DNA of 55,160 bases from Oscillospiraceae bacterium (GCA_017516925.1 JAFXAQ010000016.1:1-55160); one strand, 5' to 3'; counted from the first letter of the stretch, positions 34,805-43,414 are shown. Numbers and translations are program-made. Notes: generated by a model not told the origin, from the letters alone.

Positions 34805-36703
34805 TCATTTTGCATCAAGCTCCTCGATGGCCAGCATCATCCACATCAGGCGGCACATTGCGCTGACGTTGGGGCTCCAGGGTACGTAGTAGGGCTGACC
34901 GATTACGATACGCTCCATCATACAGTACTCCTCCGTTACGGTGTACTGCCGCTGGGTGCGCAGAATCTCACGAGCCTTTTCGTAATCGCCAATCTGCATC
35001 CACAGCTGGAACCAGGAAATCTCCGCAGCGGAAATGTACCACACACCGCCCTCCTTCAGCACCGGGGTACGACCGTAGAAAACGCCGTTGGAACGGTTGG
35101 AATTGATCAGCCAACGGTAGATCTTATCGCTGTACGATACATCCAGGGCGCCAATCAAAATGAACTTGGGATAATGGTACATAGGGTAATCGTCCCTGAC
35201 CAATTCCTTGTCATTGCCATCCGGACGCAGCGGAATGTACAATTCATCAGAATCCTTTTGTTCATCCAGATAGGGCTGCAGATGGAGCTTGATTGCGCCT
35301 ACATACGCATCCATTTCCTGCTGCACTTCGTCAGCCCGGGAATCCCCAAACAGTCTTGCCGCTTCCAGATAGGGCTTCATATTCATAACATTGTAGCAGT
35401 CTGTAATCTGCCAGTTCTGATAGACCTGCTCATAGTCGCAGGCACGCAGGGGCGGGAACAAGCCTCTTACCAGGGTGTCGCTGTTCTCTGTTTCGGCACG
35501 GGTGTTTTTAATCCACAAAAAGCCTGCATAGGCCTTATCCTTATATTTGTGATAGAAGCGCTCTCCGGCTTCGCCGCTATGTTTGCAATAGTTGCCGAAG
35601 GAGGACAAAATGGTGGAGGTAATCATCGCCCAGTAGATGCCGATGTTGACAATTTCGCCGCTTTCCTGCTGCATCACATTAAAATAGGTATCAAACAAAG
35701 GCTCAATATAGTCCGCAAAATCACCAATTCTGGGAAGTACATCGTATACCCACATGGTATCACCGGGGAAGCCAATGCAGCGCAGACCGCCCTGACGGAT
35801 AAACAGATAGTCCTTACCCTCGTTATAGGTGATATGCTGCAAAATCTGGGCTACCATATGGCGAACCATTCTCAGGGTTTCCGGGTCATTTTGCCAGGAT
35901 GCCGGCAGCTTGTTCAGCCGGGCGAGCTCCTTGCGCCAGAACTTCTCCGTAATCTCTTTTTCTGCGTTGTAATCTCCGGTGCTGGGTTCGCCCTTGTTGA
36001 TAACAAAAATCAACGCCTTGGCCTCGCCCGCCTCCAGGGTCAGCTCCCAGTCAAGAACGCCATCTGCGGTGTTCAGCACCGGCAATTTCTCACCGGAAAC
36101 CGTCATAATATGGGTACCGTCAGTGAAACGGTCACCCTCTGCGCGCCAAGTGTTGGGGGCTTGTTCCTTCCAGCGCTGCATATGCCGATGAGGCGCATAA
36201 GAATGGTACTGGTCAGGAGAGATAATCAGCAGAGGCTCTTTGGCAGTACGGAGCATAAAGCCAAATTTCCGGGTTTCCTTCGTTGCGCCTGTGTTTTTTA
36301 CGTTTACCTTCAGGAAACAGTTGCATTTGCGCTGCGTATCGCAAAACGCTTCCATCTCAATGGCAAAAGAATCCAACCGATGCTTCAAGCCGTGAACGGG
36401 AACACCATCTTCGGTAGTAACGTTTTCCGCATCGTGGAAATCGAACTGCTCCCGGTCATTGCCGTGGAGCATCCAGATACCGAAGGTCTCCTCGTCATTC
36501 CAATATTCGTGACCGTTCTTCTTGTCCTCCACATCACTGCCGTCATAGACTCTGCCAAACAGCAGCTTACCGTCAATCCACAGAGAAACCAGTCGCTCAG
36601 ACTTGGGCGGCTGCAGATTTCTGTGGGTGGTTCTGGGCTTTTCCCACAAGCTGGGGTCCAGGTCCTTATCGTCCAGGGGACGCAGCTTAGAATACTCGTA
36701 CAT
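34805..36703 (-). CDS. Putative helical-barrel (six-hairpin-like) carbohydrate-active protein, family not recognised
   Basis: A 632-residue soluble protein I cannot place in a named family. The N-terminal third (about 40-245) looks beta-rich, the remaining two thirds alpha-helical with many aromatic residues (GFPGDTMWVYDVLPRIGDF near 316, QNWQITDCYNVMNMKPYLEAARLFGD near 434, EGGVWYISAAEISWFQLWMQIGDY near 560). Beta-sandwich plus helical barrel is the layout of several glycosidase and phosphorylase clans. No signal peptide. ATG 36703 has AAAGGAG upstream. Last gene of araC-GHL6-like-this gene, 18 nt after its neighbour, which supports a role in sugar breakdown. Catalytic acids cannot be assigned by eye. 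Confidence 0.6.
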   Translation of the reverse strand: MYEYSKLRPLDDKDLDPSLWEKPRTTHRNLQPPKSERLVSLWIDGKLLFGRVYDGSDVEDKKNGHEYWNDEETFGIWMLHGNDREQFDFHDAENVTTEDGVPVHGLKHRLDSFAIEMEAFCDTQRKCNCFLKVNVKNTGATKETRKFGFMLRTAKEPLLIISPDQYHSYAPHRHMQRWKEQAPNTWRAEGDRFTDGTHIMTVSGEKLPVLNTADGVLDWELTLEAGEAKALIFVINKGEPSTGDYNAEKEITEKFWRKELARLNKLPASWQNDPETLRMVRHMVAQILQHITYNEGKDYLFIRQGGLRCIGFPGDTMWVYDVLPRIGDFADYIEPLFDTYFNVMQQESGEIVNIGIYWAMITSTILSSFGNYCKHSGEAGERFYHKYKDKAYAGFLWIKNTRAETENSDTLVRGLFPPLRACDYEQVYQNWQITDCYNVMNMKPYLEAARLFGDSRADEVQQEMDAYVGAIKLHLQPYLDEQKDSDELYIPLRPDGNDKELVRDDYPMYHYPKFILIGALDVSYSDKIYRWLINSNRSNGVFYGRTPVLKEGGVWYISAAEISWFQLWMQIGDYEKAREILRTQRQYTVTEEYCMMERIVIGQPYYVPWSPNVSAMCRLMWMMLAIEELDAK

Positions 36704-36721
36704 AGCGGTTACTCCTTTATT

Positions 36722-38785
36722 TTAGTAGTGAATGTGTAACATATCAAACCGTTCCAGTTTGTCGATGGTGAAGTGTAACAATCTGCCTTCTTTTTGCCAG
36801 CGAACCTTTGCACCGCCGGTTGTGAACACTTCGGTGGGTTCTATGTCCAGCTTTAAAGAGAATGTTACATCGTAAAGCGGAACAAGCTTTTGCACATTTT
36901 GGCTGTTGAGAAGCGATACGGTATAGCAGCGTTTTTCTGCATTATGGCGCAATACGTGGGACAGATATTCCGTTTCCTCACACTGCATTGTCAAGCCGCC
37001 CACTTCCTCCAGCAAGGAAAGAATCCAGGTGTTAAAAACTTCAACATTGCAATCCATCTTGTTTTTCTCAATGGGGGCGCAGCTATATAAACAAGCGCCC
37101 TTTCCGTAGCGGTGATACACCACTGCGGGGATATTTGTTGCCTTGCCGGGCGGATTGCTGATGGCAGAGGAATATGTATGGGAATCCCGTGCATCAGAAA
37201 AGGGATAGGTCAGCGTTGCCAGCACCTGCGCAGCATCAGCGTTTTGCTTGACAGTTGGTACTGCAAAGGGCAGCATTTCCGGATATTCGGCAGTAAAGCC
37301 GGGGAACCAAGCTTCTCCCGCTTTGGTGGGCGCCAGATAAACCGGCTGCATATCCACAAAGGCATCGTATTCCACGCCCATCAACTCAGAGAGCATAAAG
37401 CGGTCTTTGGTTGTGCCGTCTGTGGACAAAGCGCTGGATGCGCCGCTGATATACAGACGGCCGCCTTGCGCCACATAGGCTGCAATTTTTTCACATTCCG
37501 ATTGGCTCATCCGGTACAGGTCAGAAACCACTACGACCTTATATTCAGACAACCGGTGGATATTTTTCTCGGTTAGAATATCGTAATCAATATGCGCCCG
37601 GGCGAAGTTGAAATTGATTTGCTCCAAATTCAGGGCAATATCCCGGTAATCGCCGATACGATGGCTGGGCTGACCTTCCGCTTCCCGTTGCGTGTAAGAA
37701 TCGAAATTCATATAGACAGCCACATCCCGAAGGATTTTGGCATCGTGGTCCACTGCCTTGTGGAACGGTGCCAACTCTTTTTTAATTTCACCCATAGTGT
37801 GATACAGCGCTTCGTGCAGCTTGCCGCTGGGGTCAATGGCATCAATAAACAGGAAGCTGCCACCGCAAAGCAGGGCGGTACAGGCTTGGTGTAAGAGCTC
37901 ATTTTTGCTCTTTAAGCCGGTATGATAAGACAGGTGCGGTGCCCGGGAGATCATATACTCGAAGGGCATATTCTCACTGAGGTTCGGCAAAATGCGGCAA
38001 ATTACCTCGGTTTTATGCCGGGATGCATAAAAATCACCGGACACATAATCCATCGTGCGGTAATAGTCATCGTGCAAGCCGTAATCCATCGCCCGGTTCC
38101 AGCCTGCGCATTGGAAGGAGACACTGATGCCGGGACGTGCTTTTTTTGCCGTTTCAGAAACCGCTTTTGCGTATTGGGTAACGCTGTCAAATTTGAAACG
38201 GATGTAATTGATAAAATTGGGGTCTGTCCAGTTGATTGTGTCCGGTATTTCCTGCCCTGTCTGGGCTTTGTACTTTTCCCGGCACCATTTGCAGGTACAG
38301 TCCGGCGCAAAAAAGCCAATCATATCCACCCAGAAGCCGTCAATGTCATAGGTGGACACCATTTCGTGAACCATAGCCAGAAAATAGTCCCGGAAGGGGC
38401 TGTTGGGACAGCAAGTGCCAAAACGGGTATGCTCGCCACGGACAAATCCGTTACTGGAGACAATCTGCCAGTCCGGATGACGCTTGGCAGCTTCGGTATT
38501 CCAGCTGTTAAGATAGCCGACCACACCAATACCGCGCCTGCGCAGCGCCTCCACAGTTTCCCCGAAAATATCTCTTTTTTCAGCAATGCTGTGGCGGTAC
38601 CCCACCTCAGTAGGATACAAGCACAAGCCCAAACAGTTGGACGCATAGACATAGGCCGTTTCTACCCCGGCAAGCGCCATACATTTGGCATACTGCTCCG
38701 GGTCAAACTGTTCCAGATAGCCCTCTCCGCTGGGAATATGCATATCCACAAGGTTGCGGAACATACTGCGCTTATACCAAGACAT
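36722..38785 (-). CDS. GHL6-like TIM-barrel hydrolase with beta-galactosidase-trimerisation-like domain
   Basis: A 687-residue protein. The N-terminal barrel (about 1-330) resembles hypothetical glycosyl hydrolase 6 and neighbouring alpha-amylase/alpha-fucosidase-like families: RNLVDMHIP near 8, GIGVVGYLNSWNTEAAKRHPDW near 90, and DIDGFWVDMIGFFAPDCTCKWC near 150, where WVD supplies a likely catalytic Asp and CTCKWC a small cysteine cluster. Residues about 380-560 (VVVSDLYRMSQSECEKIAAYV, GGRLYISG) look like the trimerisation domain of GH42 enzymes. ATG 38785 is chosen because GGGAGG is 8 nt upstream; other Met codons at 38791 and 38809 do not fit. It lies 20 nt after araC. The activity is unknown. 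Confidence 0.68.
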   Translation of the reverse strand: MSWYKRSMFRNLVDMHIPSGEGYLEQFDPEQYAKCMALAGVETAYVYASNCLGLCLYPTEVGYRHSIAEKRDIFGETVEALRRRGIGVVGYLNSWNTEAAKRHPDWQIVSSNGFVRGEHTRFGTCCPNSPFRDYFLAMVHEMVSTYDIDGFWVDMIGFFAPDCTCKWCREKYKAQTGQEIPDTINWTDPNFINYIRFKFDSVTQYAKAVSETAKKARPGISVSFQCAGWNRAMDYGLHDDYYRTMDYVSGDFYASRHKTEVICRILPNLSENMPFEYMISRAPHLSYHTGLKSKNELLHQACTALLCGGSFLFIDAIDPSGKLHEALYHTMGEIKKELAPFHKAVDHDAKILRDVAVYMNFDSYTQREAEGQPSHRIGDYRDIALNLEQINFNFARAHIDYDILTEKNIHRLSEYKVVVVSDLYRMSQSECEKIAAYVAQGGRLYISGASSALSTDGTTKDRFMLSELMGVEYDAFVDMQPVYLAPTKAGEAWFPGFTAEYPEMLPFAVPTVKQNADAAQVLATLTYPFSDARDSHTYSSAISNPPGKATNIPAVVYHRYGKGACLYSCAPIEKNKMDCNVEVFNTWILSLLEEVGGLTMQCEETEYLSHVLRHNAEKRCYTVSLLNSQNVQKLVPLYDVTFSLKLDIEPTEVFTTGGAKVRWQKEGRLLHFTIDKLERFDMLHIHY

Positions 38786-38805
38786 AACCATAACCTCCCG
38801 GGTAA

Positions 38806-39663
38806 TCACATAAGCGTTTTCTTATATTCTGTCGGTGTCATATGCACATATTTTTTGAACACCTTCGTAAAGTACGTGGAGCTTTCGAAGCTTAATTGGG
38901 CAGCCACATCTGCTACCGTCATATTTCCCCGCAGCAATCTCTTCGCTTCGTGAATCTTCATCATCGTGTAATACTTCATAATGGGAAGACCGATGCTTTT
39001 CTTGAAAATGCCGTTTAGGAAGGTTTTGCTGTAATAAGTCTGCTGGCTGATTTCTTCCAGAGTAATATTATCATAAAGGTGCGCTTTGAGCAGATTGTAA
39101 ATATCATTGCTGAGGCTGTGCTCCAACTCCATACTGCTCATCATGAACACGATCTCACGATTTTTACTGACCCGGGCACGAATCAGGTGTATCAGGAGCT
39201 TCTCAAGCTCGTTGCATACCATTTGCTGTGCGCCAATGGTGGGCTTGGACAAAAGCTTCAGCTTTTTCTCAAAGGGGAAGACAAACGCGTTTTTCGCCTC
39301 CACAATAATTTGGGAAACAATGTGCTTTGCGTCCTGATTTAAGGTAATTTTTTCATCCAGAATAGATAAATACTCAGAACGTCCACAGAAGCAAATCACA
39401 AAAAGGGTTGCCGTTTGGTTGCTGGCGGTGCTGTAAGCGTGGGGCTGCAGGGGCGGAATGAGCAGAAAATCCCCTTGCTGAAGCTCGGTTATTTCCTCGT
39501 TCCTGTTGCAGAGGATTGTGCCGGAATCCACATATGCCAGCTCATAGAACTCGTGGGTTTCTTCCGGGTAGGAAAAACCTGATGATATATCCAGCATTTC
39601 AATGGTGACCAGGCTTTGCACAGTCACTTCTTTTTTGACTTGGTAGCTATGATATTCCCGCAT
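38806..39663 (-). CDS. AraC-family regulator of the glycosidase/peptidase locus
   Basis: A 285-residue regulator: cupin sensor half (about 20-100, with HEFYELAYVDSGTILCN and QGDFLLIPPLQPHAY) and C-terminal AraC DNA-binding domain (about 185-285, YSKTFLNGIFKKSIG and FESSTYFTKVFKKYVHMTPTEY cover the two HTH units). The start is ATG 39663, 4 nt after GGAGGTG; the longer frame to 39696 runs upstream of the ribosome binding site. First gene of its operon, and divergent, across 163 bp, from the M81-M24-ASRT operon. It is therefore the natural candidate to control both. The ligand is unknown, presumably a sugar. Confidence 0.88.
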   Translation of the reverse strand: MREYHSYQVKKEVTVQSLVTIEMLDISSGFSYPEETHEFYELAYVDSGTILCNRNEEITELQQGDFLLIPPLQPHAYSTASNQTATLFVICFCGRSEYLSILDEKITLNQDAKHIVSQIIVEAKNAFVFPFEKKLKLLSKPTIGAQQMVCNELEKLLIHLIRARVSKNREIVFMMSSMELEHSLSNDIYNLLKAHLYDNITLEEISQQTYYSKTFLNGIFKKSIGLPIMKYYTMMKIHEAKRLLRGNMTVADVAAQLSFESSTYFTKVFKKYVHMTPTEYKKTLM

Positions 39664-39826
39664 ACGGCACCTCCTTTTTTGCTTATCATAGCACAAAACA
39701 AAAAGAAAGAATAGGTAAAAAAGAACTATTATATGGTTTTATTTTTTATCATTTTCCCGTTGTTTTCTGCCTTGTTGCAACAGGAGATTATGTTATCATA
39801 AGATTGAAAGTATAAGGAGGTTTGCC
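39664..39826. promoter_or_regulatory. Divergent control region, araC versus M81 operon
   Basis: AT-rich 163-bp gap. On the plus strand TTGTTG (39772-39777) and TATCAT (39794-39799), 16 bp apart, could be the promoter of the M81 operon; TTGTTGCAACA (39772-39782) there includes the palindrome TGTTGCAACA. The minus-strand promoter is unclear (TATGAT, 39689-39684). Confidence 0.4.
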
Positions 39827-41221
39827 ATGAAAATTCTCGTTGCATCTTTTCAGTGTGAATCCAATACAAGGGCGCTTTTGCACCCGGGAAAAAGCGATTT
39901 TGAGTACTTTGCCGGAGAGGATATTTATAAGAAATTGGTGGTTAAGGATATCTTCACCGAAAACGGCTTTGCAGTCATACCTTCTATTTACGCAAACGCC
40001 CTGCCGTCGGCAACGGTGGAACAGGAGGTTTACGATTTTTACAAAACGCAAATTCTCGATACCGTTCGCGCCAATCCGGATGCGGCAGGCATTTATCTGT
40101 ATGTCCACGGCAGTATGGAAGTGGAGGGAATCGGCAGTGGTGAGCTGCAGCTGGTCAAAGAAATCCGGCAGATTGTCAGCCGGGATTGCCTGATTGCCCT
40201 TACAATGGACTTGCATGCCAACATCACAGAGGAGCTGGGGCAGTATGTGGACATTGTTTGCGGCTATAAAACAGCGCCGCATACTGACCAGGAGGAAAGT
40301 CAGCGCCGGGCAGCGGGTGCGTTGGCATATTGCCTGAAAAACCGTATCAAGCCGTACACCTTTGTGCAGAAAATCCCGATGCTGGTCAAGGGGGATACTA
40401 TGCTGACACAATATGAACCCCTGCGTTCCCTCGAGGCAGAAACGGTTCAGCTGGAGCAGCAGGCGGATATCTTTGGCGCCAATCTGTTTTTTGGCCATTG
40501 CTGGATTGATGCGCCCAACACCAGCGCTTCTGCCGTAGTCAGCGCCGCAAGCCCTGCTGCAGCAAAGCAGTGGGCGCAGACCCTTGCCAACAAGCTTTGG
40601 TCCACCCGAAAGGAATATCAATTCCGGATTGAGGCAGAGCAGCCGGAGGAATGTGTCCGGCGGGCTTTGGCAGGTAAGGAAAAACGCATTTTCATCACAG
40701 ACAGCGGCGACAACACCACCGCCGGTGCTGAGGGAACAACCCAGGAGCTGTTAAAGCTTTTCCTGCAGGCTGACCCGGAAAAGAAAACCTGCGTAGCCGG
40801 CATCACCGCTTACGAAACAGTAAATTCCCTCTGGGAGCAACCGGACGGCGCAGCTGTCACAGTGCCCGGACTGGAACGCAAAGGTGTCATAAAGACCCAC
40901 GGAGAGATTTTAGGCTGGGCAAAGGAAATCATAGGCAGATGCCTGACGGTCTCCTTTGGCAACGTGGATGCTATCTTTACCGAGAAACGAAGCGGCTTTA
41001 TTGAAAAAGGAAACTTTGATAAGGCGAATGTGGACTTGCTTGACTATGAAATTGTGGTAGTCAAGTTAGGTTATCTGTTTGAAGAACTTAAACCTTATGC
41101 AGACCGGGAGCTGTTTGCCCTGACCGATGGCGCCAGCTGTGTGGAATTGTCCCGGTTAAACCTGAAAAACATTGTACGTCCAATGTATCCCCTTGAGGAC
41201 TTTGCTTGGCGTGCAGAATAA
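39827..41221 (+). CDS. M81 (MlrC-like) metallopeptidase
   Basis: A 464-residue protein of peptidase family M81, named after MlrC, which cleaves linearised microcystin. Conserved features are the N-terminal FQCESNT (Glu10), MDLHANITEEL with D128 and H130, and GYKTAPHTDQEES with a further His/Asp, which together form the expected metal site. The C-terminal domain carries SGDNTTAGAEG in place of the common DNPGGG-like loop. No signal peptide. Natural substrates of most M81 proteins are unknown; small peptides or amides are likely. AAGGAGG precedes the ATG. It starts an operon with the M24 (21 nt) and ASRT genes. Confidence 0.85.
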   Translation: MKILVASFQCESNTRALLHPGKSDFEYFAGEDIYKKLVVKDIFTENGFAVIPSIYANALPSATVEQEVYDFYKTQILDTVRANPDAAGIYLYVHGSMEVEGIGSGELQLVKEIRQIVSRDCLIALTMDLHANITEELGQYVDIVCGYKTAPHTDQEESQRRAAGALAYCLKNRIKPYTFVQKIPMLVKGDTMLTQYEPLRSLEAETVQLEQQADIFGANLFFGHCWIDAPNTSASAVVSAASPAAAKQWAQTLANKLWSTRKEYQFRIEAEQPEECVRRALAGKEKRIFITDSGDNTTAGAEGTTQELLKLFLQADPEKKTCVAGITAYETVNSLWEQPDGAAVTVPGLERKGVIKTHGEILGWAKEIIGRCLTVSFGNVDAIFTEKRSGFIEKGNFDKANVDLLDYEIVVVKLGYLFEELKPYADRELFALTDGASCVELSRLNLKNIVRPMYPLEDFAWRAE

Positions 41222-41242
41222 AATAAGAAGGAGTATATCATT

Positions 41243-42421
41243 ATGGCTTACTACAACGAACAGGAAACCAAAAACAGAATTCAGAAGGTCGTAAACCTGC
41301 TGAATGAAAAGGATGCAGACATTGCCGTTATCTATTTTGACGAACTAAACATTGCCAACGGCTGGTATTTGACCGGTTGGTGCGGTCAGTTTGAAAAAGG
41401 TGCGGTTCTGGTGGGCAGAGATGGCACCACCATGCTGCTGGGCGGTCCGGAAAGCGAGCCCTTTGCCAAGCAGTCCTCTGCCATCAGCGATACTCGCTGT
41501 TTTAAAGTATTTATGGTTCCGGACGAAGAATATCCCCTGGCTACCATTATCGGTTTTCCGGAGCTGTTTGCAGAGCTGAACCGGAAGTTCCCGGTAAAAA
41601 AGGTTGCCCTGGTTGGCACTACCGATATGCCCTATGCGGTACATCAGGACCTGGTTGCCGGCTTCAGCGGCTGTGAAATCATCGACCTGACCGAGGAGTA
41701 TTTGCAGTTCCGCTATGTCAAGAGTGACTGGGAAGTGGAGCAGGCAAGAAAGGCAACGATGCTCTGCTACGATGCCTATAAGGCTATGGCAGAAAAGGTC
41801 AAGGCTGGCGCAAAGGAATATGAAGTAGCTGCCGCCGGTGAGGCTGTTTGCCGCGCCAACGGCGCCAACAGCTTTGCATATCAGACCATTGTTGGCAGCG
41901 GCATTCGCTCCAATGCGGTTGTTCCCACGGCTACCGATAAGGTGATGGAAAACGGCGAAATGGTTATGCTGGGTATTGCGCCCCGTATCAACGGTTATGC
42001 CGGCACCTTCGGTCACACCGTCCCTGTCAGCGGCGAGTACACACCGGAGCAGAAGAAGTGCCTGACCGATATGATTGAAGTGATGCAGGTAGTCAAGGGA
42101 ATGCTGAAAATCGGCAATACCGGCAGACAAATCGACGCTGAGGGTCGAAAGCTGTATGACAAGGGCGGTTACTTAAAATATATTGTTTGCCCCTTTGCCC
42201 ATACCATGGGTCTTATGGAAGCAGAAGCACCCTTCTTCGGTCCCAACAGTGATGACGTGCTGGAAAAGAATATGATTGTCAATGTGGACGTCTCCTTCTT
42301 CGGTCACCCCACCCTGAACGGTCTGCGTGTGGAAACCTGCTACGTAATCACCGAAAATGGCGCAGAGCCTCTATGTCCTGCGTTCGAAAAAGAATTGTTT
42401 GACTATGTACAAAACCACTAA
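41243..42421 (+). CDS. Creatinase/prolidase-fold M24 protein with degenerate metal site
   Basis: A 392-residue M24-family protein: N-terminal creatinase domain (about 1-150) and C-terminal pita-bread domain (about 165-392). Of the five usual metal ligands, His320 (FAHTMGL), a Glu in EAEAPFF and Glu364 (RVETCYV) remain, but the two Asp positions are Gly244 (MLGIAP) and Thr255 (GYAGTFGHT). The catalytic His of the PHA motif appears as Thr229 (VVPTATD). Creatinase is a metal-independent M24 relative, so a non-peptidase hydrolase acting on an amidino or amide bond is as likely as a dead peptidase. It is 21 nt after the M81 gene and 13 nt before the ASRT gene. Confidence 0.82.
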   Translation: MAYYNEQETKNRIQKVVNLLNEKDADIAVIYFDELNIANGWYLTGWCGQFEKGAVLVGRDGTTMLLGGPESEPFAKQSSAISDTRCFKVFMVPDEEYPLATIIGFPELFAELNRKFPVKKVALVGTTDMPYAVHQDLVAGFSGCEIIDLTEEYLQFRYVKSDWEVEQARKATMLCYDAYKAMAEKVKAGAKEYEVAAAGEAVCRANGANSFAYQTIVGSGIRSNAVVPTATDKVMENGEMVMLGIAPRINGYAGTFGHTVPVSGEYTPEQKKCLTDMIEVMQVVKGMLKIGNTGRQIDAEGRKLYDKGGYLKYIVCPFAHTMGLMEAEAPFFGPNSDDVLEKNMIVNVDVSFFGHPTLNGLRVETCYVITENGAEPLCPAFEKELFDYVQNH

Positions 42422-42434
42422 GGAGGAAGAGAAT

Positions 42435-42797
42435 ATGTACGGTAAAAAGAATTGGGTGTTTTGTGACGGCGACCTGCCTCCTGCAGGCAACAATCCGGAT
42501 TTTCCCGGTCACGAAGCGTTAATGATTACCAACGTTTCTGATGTGGATGCCAACATCCGTATCAAAATTTTATTTGTGGACAAGCCTCCCTACGACAAAA
42601 TTACTATGGAGCTGAAGGCAGAGCGTACCAGCTGTCTGCGGCTGGATCACCCCATCGGCAACGAGGGGTACCAAATTCCCTTCGGTCAGTATGCCATTCA
42701 CGTTATTTCTGACGTTCCGGTGGTGGCTTGTTTCGGCAGACTGGATGTGCGCCAGAGCAACATGGCATATTACAGCCTTGCCGGCTACGGTTTTTAA
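42435..42797 (+). CDS. ASRT-family (sensory rhodopsin transducer-like) small-molecule-binding protein
   Basis: A 120-residue single-domain protein. WVFCDGDLPP at the N-terminus, GHEALMITNVSDVDANIRIKILF, the turn ERTSCLRLDHP and AIHVISDVPVVACFGRLDVRQ match the Anabaena sensory rhodopsin transducer family. That fold is a small tetrameric beta-sandwich; comparative work has proposed that the superfamily binds small molecules, probably sugars, and most members are in organisms without rhodopsin. No opsin gene is here. AGGAGG (42421-42426), overlapping the M24 stop codon, precedes ATG 42435. Third gene of the M81 operon, so a carrier, sensor or auxiliary subunit for its substrate is the likely role. 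Confidence 0.8.
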   Translation: MYGKKNWVFCDGDLPPAGNNPDFPGHEALMITNVSDVDANIRIKILFVDKPPYDKITMELKAERTSCLRLDHPIGNEGYQIPFGQYAIHVISDVPVVACFGRLDVRQSNMAYYSLAGYGF

Positions 42798-42810
42798 TGC
42801 AACAACAAAC

Positions 42811-42846
42811 AAAAAAGCACGGGTGCAAATGCACCCGTGCTTTTTT
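42811..42846. terminator. Bidirectional terminator between the ASRT and rqcP genes
   Basis: A perfect 16-bp stem (42811-42826 with 42831-42846, loop AAAT) between two convergent genes, with A/T runs at both ends. Confidence 0.93.
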
Positions 42847-43084
42847 ATATTTCTTTGTACATCGTGACAGCATCGTCCTTACGGACATTTTCCGCCACCT
42901 GCACAACCTCCACCGCCACGGTTCTTGCGCCCATAGCGATTTCGATTTTATCGCCTACCTTGACCTCGTAGCTGGCCTTGACAACACGACCATTTACACT
43001 GATACGGCCATTGTCACAGGCTTCGTTGGCAACCGTCCGACGTTTAATCAGACGGGATACCTTCAGATACTTGTCAAGTCGCAT
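42845..43084 (-). CDS. rqcP: S4-domain RNA-binding protein RqcP (YabO)
   Basis: A 79-residue protein consisting almost only of an S4 domain (MRLDKYLKVSRLIKRRTVANEACDNG). RqcP/YabO acts with RqcH on obstructed 50S subunits, adding C-terminal alanine tails in ribosome quality control. It lies 11 nt after hup, a common order in Firmicutes, and the stop overlaps the bidirectional terminator. Confidence 0.9.
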   Translation of the reverse strand: MRLDKYLKVSRLIKRRTVANEACDNGRISVNGRVVKASYEVKVGDKIEIAMGARTVAVEVVQVAENVRKDDAVTMYKEI

Positions 43085-43095
43085 AAAAGAATTCC

Positions 43096-43371
43096 TTACT
43101 TAGCGACAGCGTCCTTCAGAGCCTTGCTGGCCTTGAAAGCGGGCAGACGGGTTGCGGGAATCTGGATGGTCTCCTTGGTGCGGGGGTTGCGGCCTACGCG
43201 AGCCTCGCGAGCCTTGACCTCGAAAATGCCGAAGCCGGAAATCTGAACCTTATCGCCAGCGACCATGCTTGCGGTAACGGTTTCCAGGGTAGCGTTGATG
43301 ACGCGCTCTGCGTCCTTCTTGGTCATGCCGGTCTTCTCTGCAACAGCGGCGATCAGTTCTGTCTTGTTCAT
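43096..43371 (-). CDS. hup: HU-type nucleoid DNA-binding protein
   Basis: A 91-residue HU protein, with MNKTELIAAVAEKTGMTKKD at the N-terminus and the DNA-wrapping arm GRNPRTKETIQIPATRLPAF. It compacts the nucleoid as a dimer. A near-consensus promoter lies 43 bp upstream, consistent with high expression. It is co-transcribed with rqcP. Confidence 0.97.
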   Translation of the reverse strand: MNKTELIAAVAEKTGMTKKDAERVINATLETVTASMVAGDKVQISGFGIFEVKAREARVGRNPRTKETIQIPATRLPAFKASKALKDAVAK

Positions 43372-43414
43372 AAAAATAATTCCTCGTTTCTTAATTATTT
43401 ACATATGGGATTTT

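Noticed and set aside
35174-36739. A 521-codon frame antisense to the helical-barrel protein
   Set aside because: No domain signal; the opposite frame has a good ribosome binding site and operon spacing.
42435-42797. Light-sensing role for the ASRT-family protein
   Set aside because: No opsin gene or carotenoid/retinal gene is in the window and the neighbours are hydrolases.
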